Shown here in pieces: positions 52,361 to 64,000 of a stretch of DNA of 64,000 nt. Both the position numbers and the translations under genes were made by a program. How positions within the stretch are numbered: the stretch's first letter is position 1; every line of letters begins with the position of its first letter. The notes under the pieces were generated by a model. The model was given only the letters and a program-made list of their open reading frames with translations. It was not told the origin of the DNA and made no database searches. Source of the DNA: Amia ocellicauda (taxonomy: Eukaryota; Chordata; Actinopteri; Amiiformes; Amiidae); NCBI RefSeq assembly GCF_036373705.1, contig NC_089850.1, positions 45,124,048-45,188,047 on the forward strand, in the 5' to 3' direction.

Positions 52361-52582
52361 AGCCGTGTCATAGAGACAGCTTCCTAGAGTATGGGGCATA
52401 TCATAGGAGAGAGGGTGTGTTGTAGGGGACAGCGTATCGTAGGGGACAGAGTGTGTCATAGGGGACAGGGCGTGTCCTAGGGGATGGGGCATCTCATAGG
52501 GGACACAGTGTGTCGTAAGGGAGGGGACGTGTCGTAGGGGACAGAGTGTGTCATAGGGGATTGGGTGTGTTGTAGGGGACAC
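52361..52582. repeat. 19-bp minisatellite, about 11-12 copies
   Basis: Tandem, diverged copies of a unit close to AGTGTGTCATAGGGGACAG run through this block, with a few shortened units near 52380-52440. The translation on the minus strand is repetitive and proline/threonine-rich, but this is a consequence of the repeat. Confidence 0.85.
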
Positions 52583-52869
52583 CCAAAGTATGGTATGGGA
52601 TTCGTCTGAGTATCAATTACATTTGGTTTCTACCGCCTATATGTGTCTCTGTATCTGTCTCTGTGTGTATGTGTATGTGTGTACTGCACTGTTTGTACTG
52701 CTTTTCTCCAGGACCAGGGCTGGAGTCCTGCTGTACTGTTTACTTTACCGTACTTAGTGATATTTAGGGTTTGTTAAATAAAGCAACACTACTTACTGTA
52801 TATAGATTTAAACATTGAGGTCTTTATTTTAATGACTTATTCTATGTTTTATTTTGTAAAATTATGACC

Positions 52870-52947
52870 GGTCAAAGATGGGTTTGAAAGCCAAAGTGAT
52901 TATGAATCCGGGCTTTTACCATCTGAGCTAACTGAGCTATTGGACTT
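52870..52947 (-). pseudogene. tRNA-Met(CAT)-like relic
   Basis: The minus strand shows an A-box-like TTAGCTCAGATGGTAAAAGC, an anticodon loop TTCATAA and a B-box-like GGCTTTCAAACCC in correct order and spacing. The putative acceptor stem pairs at only about 5 of 7 positions and the anticodon stem is poor. It is a decayed tRNA gene or a tRNA-derived SINE head, not a working tRNA. Confidence 0.4.
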
Positions 52948-53839
52948 GTGCTTTAACATCTGCACAGTACTGCTGTGGCTTTAAAGGGCCTTTACTCACC
53001 CTTCTGAATTCAGGTCCTATAACTTGTACATATGCTCTGTGCCTTATAACCTCCTGGGCAGTTTATATATTTCTTAAAGACCACACAGCTCATTGCAGGT
53101 TATCACTTACACTTCCCTTGTAATGTGTCGCGGCGACAAATGATGTATAGGAGGACTTGAGGGATAGGTGCCCGATGATTGTGTTTTTCTCAGTCAGAGC
53201 CCAGAACAGTCAGAAAACCTGAATGTATAACCCTTTCCTTTTAACAAACACACATAGCATTACAATGGGAAAGCCAGTTTAAATGTGCGAGTGTCCATCA
53301 CACATTTAAACAAGGTAAACAAATATAAATCAACAAGGTCAAAAGCAGGATCTTCTAGAACCCCTCATATGCCAGTGGTGTTAAATATCTAGAGACTATT
53401 TGCAGAAAATAAGGTGTAAATTAATGATTTTCATAATGATTACAGTTTTTATTACCAACCACAAACTCCTTTATTGAAAAAACAATTTACCTTCATAGCA
53501 ATTTAGCACTTCAAAATGTACAACACAGCGCTGAAGTACATGTATAATTTATTAATTTAGAAGCACAATGATTAAGCACAGCTGGTAGTAGGACCTACAG
53601 GGGTGGGGGTGGGTTGCCATTCTTCCCTGCTTCTGCATGTCCCTGTCATGATTAATGCGAAAATCATACGCTTTCTCTGGATCTCCCAGGAACCTAAAAA
53701 TATTATTGTCGGAGTTCCACAGTGCAGCGTGTCTTTTACAGTTGAGCAGAGCGAGTGGGGTCAGCGGTGGTGAATCCTGTTAAAGCAGCAGGTCAGATTG
53801 TCTTCTCTATTGGATGCAGGACAGCTCTCTCTCCGTTTT

Positions 53840-53845
53840 TTTATT
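53840..53845 (-). terminator. Poly(A) signal downstream of the 53.9-60.1 kb candidate gene
   Basis: AATAAA on the minus strand, about 45 nt past the stop of the candidate terminal exon. Confidence 0.35.
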
Positions 53846-53888
53846 CCCAGTAACGCTGCTTTGTTAGTAACCTGCAGGAAGTACAAAA

Positions 53889-56458
53889 TCATTTTCCGGG
53901 CTCTTGGGGTTCAGGCAGGGCAGATCTGCAGGTGTTGATGTGCTCCATCACACCCGTCTCTCCTGCTGCGTGAGCACTCACTGAGGCCGGGCGGACGTTT
54001 CTGAGGCTGACCTCGACTCTCCACGCCTGAGCATCACACAAGCTTCCACTGGTTAGGGCGACCGGTTGAAAAGATGAGCTGTCTTTGCCGAGGAGATCTA
54101 AGGCAAACTTTGTTCTCCTCCTGCACTCATTTGTGGGAGGCAGCGGTGGGGTGAAGTCTGAATCAAGAGTTCCAAGACATAAGAGGAAGGAATACCCTGA
54201 GAAAAACAACTAAACAAAACAAAACCTTTTGTTTCTCATTCCCTCACAAAATCAGCTTTGCGGGGGATTTTGTATCAATTCCTGTTAGAGTTAAAGACAA
54301 AAAAAACAACAACACTTTGACAGATGTTTTGGAAAATAAGAGAAAGTTGCTTGGGATTTTAAGATTAAACAAATTTCAAACAAATGTTTCTACATCCATG
54401 TGTCGGTTTTGTTTATGAGTGATGCTGCACATTTCAAATGATTTTTGTAGCCGGCTAATGAGTATCATGTTTTTGCCTTCTCTTATTGTTTACATTTCTA
54501 CAGAAAGATTATAGAACGCCACATTCTGAAACTATAAAAGAGCCACGATTACTTTTGATTGGGGCTAGATGCTGGTTATAAGAGTATTTGCAAAATGCCT
54601 CGCAATTAACTTATGGTCCTTACAAAGTTAACTACTACAAAGGTTTTACTCTGATTAGAAAAAAGTAACTGATAGATTACTCTCTGAAGACTGCATAGTG
54701 CATTTACAAAGCACTTGTGTCGATGTCCCTTCAAAACAAACATCGTCCCGTGTGCCTGTATTGCTCCATAATTGTTTTCAACTTATATAGGAAATATGCC
54801 TTGTGTTGAAAAAGAAGAAGAAAAAGAAGAAGCAGGTTTCTCAGACAAATGAAAAGTGAGCATTACACAGCTTTTCAATCATCTTCGTGGGTGGTGAGCT
54901 CTAACACCTGATGATTAGTATTCATTACATTTATAATGTCAAACTTAATTACTACTGACTTTTTCCAAAAGCAGTTATAAAAAAATGGCTACACAGGCCT
55001 TCTTAAAGCCAGCAAAATGCAGGGCATTTAATGTTTATTAACACAATCTCACATTAACATGAATAAAATAACTGTTATTTAGAGCTATGCCTTAAGCCTG
55101 CAGCAAGCAATTAATTTTTCCATTGACAAGTGTGTTGGTATTTTTCCTTGTAAAGAAATCTGGCTTGTCGAAACAGTTTAGGGTCTGTGTGTATGTTTTA
55201 ATTTGTTACACAGGTTAGGGTTGCGTACTCGAAATGCCATTTGTTGTTTATAGAGACTACATCATTTACTTATAAATTAAGATTTGATAAAACACTGTAT
55301 TAAATGTTATAAATGAAAAACAAACAAGACATTCAAAGATTTTAGCTCCAAAATATAATTTGCTCTACTTTTTCCATCTCTAAATAATATTTTGGGAAAA
55401 TTCTCAAACTATGTCCATTTTAAAATGTAATTTCCACAATGTATTTATCTATACCTGCATTGTATATGGCTATATTTTCATAACATTGGTGTGTGTGTAT
55501 ATTTTCAACACATATCTGCATATAAAGACATTACAACGTGTGTGATATATGTGCTGATATATGTCTGGAATCTCCAACAAATAATTGGATCAAAGTACTG
55601 TACACACACATCCGTTTCAACAATAATTGCCTTAATTAATCTCTGATGTGTAATGTGCCTAGCCTTTAACCATGCTGTATGAGTAGAAAGGAGAAAGGAG
55701 AACAATGGGAAAATACATTTAGAAAGTACATTTCCGAGACCACAATAAAACGATGGTGTGAATGTGCTTAAGGACTTCCTGTGGTTCAGAGCTGTCTGGT
55801 TATTATGGGCTAGAGGAGCACAAGTCACGCACCGTACCCAAGAATTGTCAGCTATTGAGCACAGCGCTATCCAGAGTGTATGTATCCAGAAATGTATTAT
55901 CTTTACCAGGTGTCCACTGAGTTGGACAACGACACTGGGTATCTGGCAATAAGCCATTGCATAAATTAATTTAAAGCTGCTCTAAATAAATTAAATCAAC
56001 TAACAAACAAATAAATACATACATCTCTCTGTGCCGTGCCAGATATGCTGTTAATCCAGCACTGACCATGAGCAACACAGCAATTCATCCCTGGAGGGAG
56101 TAGCGTGGAATGAAACTCCATGTTTTTTTTATTTTCAGGTGCGATAATGAAAGTGTTTTTCTTTTTTTGTTGCTTTAGACATGATTCACAATTTTTTTTT
56201 TGTTAGTTTCTGCTTTAATTCCTGTTTGTGTTATGTTAAAAAATCACTTGTGGTGTTTGAGTTTTAATGCTGAAAAAAAAACCTAAAAACACAATTCTTG
56301 ACTATGACAATTCTAGAGGTTTAAAATATAACATTTTAACAGTTGTTTTTGAGTCGCTTCAGACTTTTAGAGGTCTGAACTCCAAAGATTCATAACTAAG
56401 AAGTAACGTACCTTTTTGAATTTCCACGACGTGTGGTAGTTGTGTTAAAAATAAATAC

Positions 56459-56529
<71 letters not shown>

Positions 56530-59500
56530 TTATACAATTCCTTACAGTCTAAAAATCACTTCTAATCGAGAATAATGTTCTCTCATTCACAAAGACAGTC
56601 AAATCCATAACAGAATATATATATGAAACTTTTTAAATGGTAAAGAAACATTTGAATTGTGAATGTATTAGTACTGTGAACACTCTTCTTTCTGTTTTCA
56701 TGCAAACAGATCACATTTCTTGGGCAGTGTTTTGCCCACAAAACTACAAAAGGAATACATGACCTTTGGTATTGCAATCCTGGAACGCCACCATATGCAG
56801 TTATTTACACAGTGCGAGGTGGGCCATTAGCATTTGTCATGTGACACAGTTTAACTGCATATATAACATCAACATGACAATGATTTCGAATTGGTTAACC
56901 TTGTTCTACTCAAGAAAAAAAAACCATACAAAATTGCATTCGTGAATGACCCAAATATGGCATGTTTAGTATTTTTCTCATCTGTATTAAGCTGCGGAAT
57001 TCATCAGAGGTCAGTGTGTTTAATGCAGCGTGTGTAGATTAATATTCAATGCTCCACCTGCAGAAACAAATCCCCCTAAATGATGCTGTGCTTGTAACCT
57101 TGCCAAGAGAAAATGTCTGCCAAAGTTTTTGTAGCGTTTTCCATTTGGTTTGAACTGCCACACAAACCCCTTACGTTGCCATTTGTATTGATTTACAGTT
57201 CAGACATGGTTCCTCAGAAGAGTGTCACATTTAATGCCTCCCGTCAAAGAGGTTAAAGAAATGTTGACCTTGTAATGTTAGTGACTGGGTTCAGATACCA
57301 GAGCCTGCCTGGTAAATGGCATAGTGTCAGGAAACTGAAAAGGCTAACATTCCCAGTTCCTTTCTTTCACGTCTCATTTTTTCAAACAACATTTTTTTTT
57401 AAATGGGTATCGTCAGACGGAATAGTTTCGTAGCCTTCCAGATGACAAGCTGTCGCAGAGAACTTCATTTGTCAGGAAAATAGGGGCGAGTTTACTGCAA
57501 TTAGACAAGTCACTATGCCAATATTTTTCACATAATTTGACAAATAATTTAACAAGTCTGTGGGCTGCTGGGTGCATGATTTGCCTTTATTAATGAGGCT
57601 GTTAGGAGGTAGAACGCACTTCTGCTAGGAGACTGTAAAATTAGAAATGGCTGACAACACAAATGGCTTGACTTGAAGTTAAAGTACAACACAATGGGTC
57701 ATATTAACTAAGAGCACTAAAATTAACATTGTGGGAAAGTGTTACGTAACACACACACACACACAATGTTATAGTTCTAGTTATAAACTTCATTATATAT
57801 TATTCAATAACTTTACTCTGAAATATCCCCAAATCACACACATCAGGTTGCTGTTTAGTACTGCCTGGATGAGAATTCGAGAGAAATTAATGTATCCAAA
57901 GGAAACAAAAAGTACAAATTTCAACCATTCTAAAATTATACAATTAGAAGTGTGGATTTAATGCAATTATTCTTTTTTACAGCCTAATGACAGATACCTG
58001 GCTATAGCATAGCCTTCCTGATCCAAAACTTTAAGACATGAACACACTGTGTGGCTTCAAAGTACATCAGATACTGCAGAGTAAAGCATGTTGAGGATAT
58101 TAAAGACAGTAGCTAAGGGGTTTAGAGATGCTACTTCCCAACTAGAAGGAGGAGAAATCCTTGAAAACAAGTTAAATGAGGCAAGGATGTGGCATGGCAA
58201 GAAAAACATGTGGTAATGAGCTGCCCATAGCATTTTAAAAAATAATAAAATAATAATAAAAACAGTAGGGTTCCATGCGTCTTCCTTATTTAAAACAGAT
58301 TTATGAACCTGCCTTCATTAGACGTGTCAGTTAATTGCCAACAATCTAAAATATAGATTATTATTATTTTAGCATTAATGTGAATTCCATATGAATATCT
58401 GCTCAAGCATGATTTGCCTATATTGGCATCAGTGTGATGGCTTCATGTGTCTTGACCGTTCTATATTACTTTTCTATATAATGTTATTTTTTATCATTTT
58501 CTTTCCGTGAATGTAAAATATATAGCCTTGCATGAAAGGTTAAAATAAAGCAGAACATCACATATAAGATCTTTGCATGAAATACTGGACTAATCATACG
58601 ACCATGCGACCAATGCCCCCCGCCAATTTTGTTTCCCATCCAGCATCCGACTTAGCTGCACAAGATGCCACAGGGAACTGGTTTTCATTCAACATCAGTC
58701 TTTTCAGTATATGCCTGCCTAGATGATCACTGAGAGGTGAATTGAAAAAAGAAAGAAAGAAAAAGCCCCTGGATTCAAAGATGCTAAATTGTGAAAGACT
58801 CTGTAAATCGAACGCGCAAGGCCAGGCTTTTACAGAAAGCCATAAAGTCACAGTTTGGGGAAACAAAAAACAGAGACTGACACTGTTAACAGTTGCCATT
58901 ATTTCCAAGACAATAGAGTGAAATTACACTTCAGCAGCCCGAGAGCGCTCTGCAACCCAGCCCAGAATATCGATATTATTGACCAGAAAATCCAAATACT
59001 TTACTATAGTTTTGTAAGCAATAAATTCAGATAGAGTCAAAATGTATTTTGTATATGAAATGTCCATTTTAGGTTTCAGTGCCGTTTTACTCATGATGTA
59101 CATTGCTAGAGGTAATTTTCTGTGTGTTGGGGACTCCAGCTGAGTGTTGTGCCCAGTGCTCAGGTTTTCCCCGTCCTGCTGGGTATTCACAACTACTTAA
59201 CCTTGTTGGCTGCAGCTCTGGACTCGTTGCTCTGCTAGCCAAGTCACCGGGTCTGTAGCTCAGCACTAAACTGTGGCTCTTATATTATTCCGTTATTTAT
59301 TTAACTTCTTAGCTGATTTTTAAAGCCATCAGTAATCGTCCAAATTGGTAATTTCCTAAGAAATGTTCCTTGGATTTTCCCCCTCCAGGCACTTACAAGT
59401 GCAGGGACCTATCCTTTTCATCCTTTATGACTCCCACTGAGGATACAATACAAGCAGGGGTTACTATTAAAAATGTTATCTATGTAGCATTGTATTTACG

Positions 59501-60144
59501 GTTATCAAAATAACTTTTAAACATCACACAATTAACTTATCATTTTATATTTCTCACCATTTTAATTGACCATTGTTGATGGTGTTGTTGTGAGGGGAAT
59601 TTAAAGCCTTAAAACTCTGGATTGGAAATGTCTAGGGGTGCTTAAGTCGCTAAGCTCACTGCATCATCAGTAGCAAAAAAATAAATATAAAGCAAATATA
59701 AATGAAAGAAAATGTTGTTGAATTTATGGACTATTGATTTTAAAATTAAAACTGGGAGGGAGCATTAAAGTATGGGCATTATTGGCCTGTAATGGCAGTT
59801 CTATGTAATTAGTGGCATTAGTGATTATTGTAAAATGCTGATCTAATAAACAGAACAAACCTGCTGCTCAGTGGGGAGAGACTGATTGAGTGAAAGGTTG
59901 TGATCCAGGAACACCACAATCTTAAGCACAGGTACTGTACATCTTCCGAAGAAACAATTTAGGAACACAGAGCTTGAATAATCCTGAGAATGATTGAGTA
60001 TTGAGTATTACCAAGCACCGACTGCATGCCTATCATTCCTTCCAGACACGGGTCCCACAGCTTTGCAACAACGTATTCCCTCAAGTTGTGGCCATGCTGA
60101 TTTTTTCCATGCTTAATAAAACTGTCAAGAAAGTCGAGAGGCAT
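53889..60144 (-). CDS. Candidate two-exon gene of unknown function
   Basis: I do not recognise this protein. Exon 1 (60144-60012) starts with an ATG that has an in-frame stop 12 nt upstream, reads MPLDFLDSFIKHGKNQHGHN then LREYVVAKLWDP and ends in phase 1 at CTTG|GTAATAC. Exon 2 (54157-53889) follows a long pyrimidine tract and CAG, enters in the matching phase and reads FTPPLPPTNECRRRTKFALD to a stop at 53889. AATAAA lies about 45 nt beyond (53845-53840). The join gives about 133 aa, soluble, no signal peptide. An alternative acceptor at 54196 keeps the same phase. Third codon positions in exon 2 look richer in G/C than the surroundings. Additional 5' exons cannot be excluded; it could also be chance. 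Confidence 0.38.
54198..60011. other. Gene-poor stretch (would be the intron of the candidate gene)
   Basis: AAT microsatellite at 56460; otherwise unremarkable AT-rich DNA. A 150-codon minus-strand frame (55957-55505) and one at 59190-58924 have no recognisable motif. Confidence 0.5.
56460..56529. repeat. (AAT)n microsatellite
   Basis: About 23 AAT units. Confidence 0.95.
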
Positions 60145-62254
60145 AAGTAAGTTTTAATGTGATATTAAATGTTGATGATGGAATAATAACATTTTTGGGC
60201 AATTATATAAATAAAACGGATAACAAAACTTGTTCAATTAGTATTTTTTCTTGTACATTAGGCTCCAGTATTATGACAGAAATAGCTTGCCAATGCTATT
60301 TGCTGAATTACATTTCATTTCTGCAGTTTCCAGTTGAAATGAAAAGGAAATCAAAATGAACTGTCAGCAGAAGAGCCATTGTAACTTAATAATTTAGCAA
60401 TGGTGTTATGGTTAAGGAAAATAATGAATGTTTTGAACTTTCTTGGTTGTATTTCTCACTTGCATTCCTAAATTTCAGTAGATAATTGTTGAACTGTTCA
60501 GTAGATAATTATGCTGAAGGTAACTCGAGGGATGTTTGAATAGACTGAATACATTCTTTCAGGACAGAGACCTGTTTAACTGATCAAATGCAAATACAAA
60601 CAATTTATAACACCAGGTGTGCATCATTTTCTTTTAAAGCAAAATTGGGGATCAAAAGCCATAAAATGGATAGCACTTCACTTTATTTGCATCCTCTTTT
60701 GTATACTGAAGGTGTGTTCACAGAATTAGTAATTAATAATATAAAATATAAAACAAACTACTTTAGACATGTTCCACATATATGTAAATGAATAAGGGTT
60801 GTGTGCTTATGAACAGTCTTTATGAGTACAATGTCTAAATACATTTGATGTATAGTGTACTTAATTCTTCATTTGAGTGAAGTTTTGATTAGATTTTGTT
60901 TATATCCCCAGTAAGACAATATACTAATCATCTTTATGTGATTATTTATGGGATGTTTTGTGGCTTACATTTATTGAGAGTATAACAGCTTTACTTTTTT
61001 TTAGTGGCACTGACCTGATTTTCTTTATTATTTTCCTGAAGTGAAATTAAATGAATAACAGTATTGTTTGTAGAAAGAATGTGAATATGAGGGTTTTTTT
61101 TCTTCATAAAATTACTTTTATAATAATTGTATTTTTATAAATATGAACTGTTATATATTCTGTTACATTCAGTAATATTACAATATACTGTGTTCATGCA
61201 TTAATAGTTTTTAGTTTTTGTTGTTCTTGTAAAGGCAACTTTCCACTTTGTGCATGATGTGGCCTGTTGCTTGGAAGGAAACTACCACAAGATGGCGACA
61301 GTGTTACTTTGGAGAGAGGACAAATCTGTGCCCTGAATACCTACCCACTCTCTCCTGGTCAAAGGTCAGTGTCCACTGTATGTATTAATCCACCACTAAA
61401 GGTATAGTGAAAACGTCTGTTAAAATTTAAAGTCATTTTTATCATTGAATTGCACATTTTTTGGTATTAATAATGAGAGCAACCTCTTATGCAAAATAAA
61501 TAATTAATAAAGCTATGAAAATCTGATTAAAAATATATAGTGGAATATTTATTGCGGCAAGGGGGAGTATGTTGAGAGAGGTGATGTTTTTTTATTCCAA
61601 TAAAATGTAGACAGTGAGGCTCTCTATTTCATTTTACAGCGCTGCCATGTCTGGATTATTACAATCTAAAACAAATCGTCTGCTTTTCGGCATCTGGACC
61701 AACTTTCATATTTGATTTGGCTTCACAAAGCAAGCCTCTTGTAGAACAGATAAATTGAAGATTTACTGGCTTTGAATGCTAATATGTTCCCACCTTAGTT
61801 TCATCCTGTTTGTAAAATAAATAAAAGCAATAGCTGCACACGTATGTACATCATACACTTTCTAATAGCAGAAACTCATAGGATCCTGGGATGAAGCTCT
61901 TCAAATGTCCAACTTGTATTGATGGCTTGGTTTATATAATTAAACATATATTGATATTGCTTATTTTCTGATGTCCACATCTATAAATTGGATACCTTAA
62001 TCTAATCTGTAGACTGGTATAATTGTAAATTACAGCAGTCATTACCTTCTATGCAATAGCCCTTTCTCAGCTGTTACTTCAAACCACAGAAGAGAGGCAC
62101 ATTTTCATGAAACACAAACACTGTAGAAGCAGTTAAACCCAATTCATTGTAATGGTTTCTTGTTAACCGTCTGTTTGCAAGTTTTCAGATGTAAAATAAA
62201 GATTCGTAGGATGCTGGCAAGGCTAACACTGTTATGTAGCGGTAATGCTATATC
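60145..62254. other. AT-rich, no gene seen
   Basis: No repeats longer than short A/T runs and no supported coding segment. Confidence 0.5.
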
Positions 62255-62544
62255 ATTAACTGCTGAATGTGGCTACCATTTGTCTTGAGGAAAGCCGCCA
62301 TACTTGGAATAACATTAAAAAATGCCAAATTTTCCACATGGACCCGCTACACTTCTTGACAGATGGCGTCCTTCAGTTCAGCTAGTGCCGCTGGCCCACG
62401 GCGCTTTGACACAAAGAAGCCAAGTGACTTTATAACCTCCCCTATATATTTCACCACACAGGCACTCGCCAATGGAGCCAAGAAGGACAAGCCTCTTGTA
62501 TGAAAATAATCAGCAGCATGTATATTACATGATTTGATATGCAA
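62255..62544 (-). pseudogene. Decayed DDE transposase C-terminus
   Basis: The minus strand encodes KSLGFFVSKRRGPAALAELK then DAICQEV, a stop, and RVHVENLAFFNVIPSMAA with TNGSHIQQLM. This order (KSLV-F, RP-ALAELKDAI, V...V-NL...NVIP, NG-HI) is that of the C-terminal tail of mariner/Tc1-superfamily transposases. The plus strand has an open 46-codon frame starting ATG at 62362, judged to be its shadow. Confidence 0.55.
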
Positions 62545-62697
62545 TGCATCTTATGTAGAAGCTTCTATTTTTGTAACCATTGTTTCTTTGAAAGATTTTT
62601 CTTTTTTTACATTAATGAAGGTAGCAAAATACACAAATCAGAATCTCAGTGAATTTCTTTATTCCGAATTTGATCTAAAAACTACTTCCAAACTCTT

Positions 62698-62913
62698 GGC
62701 ACTGTGTGACACGTTGAAACAAAGGTTTTGTTGGTCTCAGACTGTGAATTGTACTCTAGCAGCTGGTTTCACAGATCTCGATTAGCACTAGTCTTGGACT
62801 GCTCGATCTGAATTTACACTGGGCTGCCCACGACTAGTGCTAATCGGGTTCTGTAAAAAACAGCTGCAAGGGTACAATTCACAGTCTGAGACTAACAAAA
62901 CCCTCCGTGTGCC
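62698..62913. mobile_element. 216-bp foldback MITE
   Basis: The two halves form a long imperfect inverted repeat (arms of about 80-90 bp). Matched landmarks are GTCTCAGACTGTGAATTGTA, CAGCTG and CGATTAGCACTAGTC with their complements. Only about 40 bp of unpaired sequence lies at the centre. The outer ends are GGCAC and GTGCC. No coding sequence. Confidence 0.75.
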
Positions 62914-64000
62914 ATTTCCACATTCAATTTCATATGGGCCTGTTGAGTGATCTCTCCATCTCTTGCATTTATATATACATGTATGTGTGTGCGGGTGTGT
63001 GTGTGTATATAAATATATCTGTATGTGTGTAATAAAGACATTGAGACATCACTCATCGGTCCCATTCTCTTTAGTTTCATACAGTACATCTGTCTCTCAT
63101 TACCAGGGCATAATTTGTGTTCTTTTCCCCTGAATATTACTTGGTTTATGAAGATCTTGAGATCACTAGACTTCCTGGTTTGTAATCTACCCAAATAATT
63201 GAAGTGCATTTTAAAACAAACGCGCAGTGACAGAGAACCTGTCGGAAAGGCAAGAATACTTTATCTAAACCTTGGTTATTATTTTAAACATGCGTGGATT
63301 GACAATGTGCATATGCCCATGAATTAAAGAGACAGAAACTCAAGGTACAATTTCCTAAAAGAATAATAAAACAATAATATGGATTGAATGAAACTGAACA
63401 ATAATATTTACAGACTGAAACTAGCAAGACTCTTCAGAATACAGGACTGTAATGGCTTCTTTTCCAAATAAATTTATTTGTGGCTTTACTTGCACAGAAA
63501 AATGGGTATGTTTTGTTGTGACACTTTCTGTGTCCTTTCACTTGTGTTTAATCCAATATTGAAGACAGTTTTTGTACAGCCTTTATTCTGCTTTGGCCTA
63601 CATTTCAGCTGCAGTAAATGTGAAACCAGTAAATATTAAAATGTGACTCACCCGTCTCATGTGAAACAATAATGGAAGAACGATGATGCTGAGACAGGGT
63701 CTTTTATGTCTCTTAAACATGCTTGTCAGCTTCCCTGGCAGTGACATAATTGCATATGATACTTGCCTATCGATGTGAATGTTTATCAACGGGTAACCAA
63801 GTGATGAAATTGGATCACTTCTGGGAAAAGCCAGAGGTGAACATTCATCGGGTCAGTTTAAATGAAATTCAAATAATCATCTCAGCTAAACCAGTCAAAC
63901 TCAGAAACCAACTTACCTCAACATGTGACATGCACCCAATGTTTAAATATCAAACAGGGCACATTTTGTATTGTCTATCATTTAGCAAATAAAAATACAA
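62914..64000. other. Right-hand end, no gene seen
   Basis: Short GT/TA-rich run at about 62975-63030; otherwise unremarkable. Confidence 0.5.

Noticed and set aside
52349..52582. Pro/Thr-rich repetitive protein on the minus strand
   Set aside because: It is the translation of a minisatellite, with no start or splice context.
55505..55957. 150-codon minus-strand open frame
   Set aside because: Composition looks random (many Cys, Trp, His), the opposite strand is partly open too, and there is no supporting splice or promoter context.
58924..59190. 88-codon minus-strand open frame
   Set aside because: No convincing acceptor at its start. It lies in what would be an intron of the candidate gene and has no known motif.
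62362..62502. 46-codon plus-strand ORF beginning MASFSSAS
   Set aside because: Lies antisense to a recognisable decayed transposase tail, so it is more likely a shadow frame.

Overview
The window is vertebrate nuclear DNA, AT-rich, with long introns, many microsatellites and decayed transposons. The repeat families (a CR1-like LINE, an internally deleted Tc1-type transposon, fish-type interspersed repeats) and gene content point to a ray-finned fish, possibly an early-branching or non-teleost lineage. The species cannot be fixed from the sequence alone.

Three genes could be reconstructed exon by exon with consistent splice phases. Two are tandem minus-strand genes for cysteine-rich secretory proteins (CRISP): gene A (CDS 10533-13798, 239 aa predicted) and gene B (CDS 16079-20066). 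Both have a TATA-box promoter, a non-coding first exon, a signal peptide, a CAP domain and the 16-cysteine pattern. The third is a plus-strand macoilin-type gene (CDS 24901-36036, 11 coding exons, about 641 aa), starting in a CpG island with an NRF1-like site. It encodes a multi-pass N-terminal membrane region, a linker and a C-terminal coiled coil.

Layout: 1-9 kb is intergenic with a LINE (1675-3357) that carries a small hAT-like element. A Tc1 derivative lies at 9071-9971. CRISP A and B fill 10.4-21.1 kb, with a second Tc1 derivative in a CRISP B intron. A second LINE copy (23492-24322) lies just upstream of the macoilin CpG island. Macoilin spans 24.7 to about 36.9 kb. The last 27 kb is gene-poor and holds microsatellites, a 19-bp minisatellite (52361-52582), a tRNA-Met-like relic, decayed transposase remnants and a 216-bp foldback element. 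It also holds exon-like open segments with good splice sites that I do not recognise: a two-exon minus-strand candidate (60144 to 53889), a plus-strand terminal exon with poly(A) signal (48646-48859), and a minus-strand exon pair (45531-46117).

In human, RHAG-CRISP (6p12) and RHD/RHCE-TMEM50A-MACO1 (1p36) are linked blocks. CRISP next to macoilin therefore suggests this macoilin is an ohnolog retained on the CRISP/RHAG side (inference). No virus, CRISPR or bacterial features were seen.
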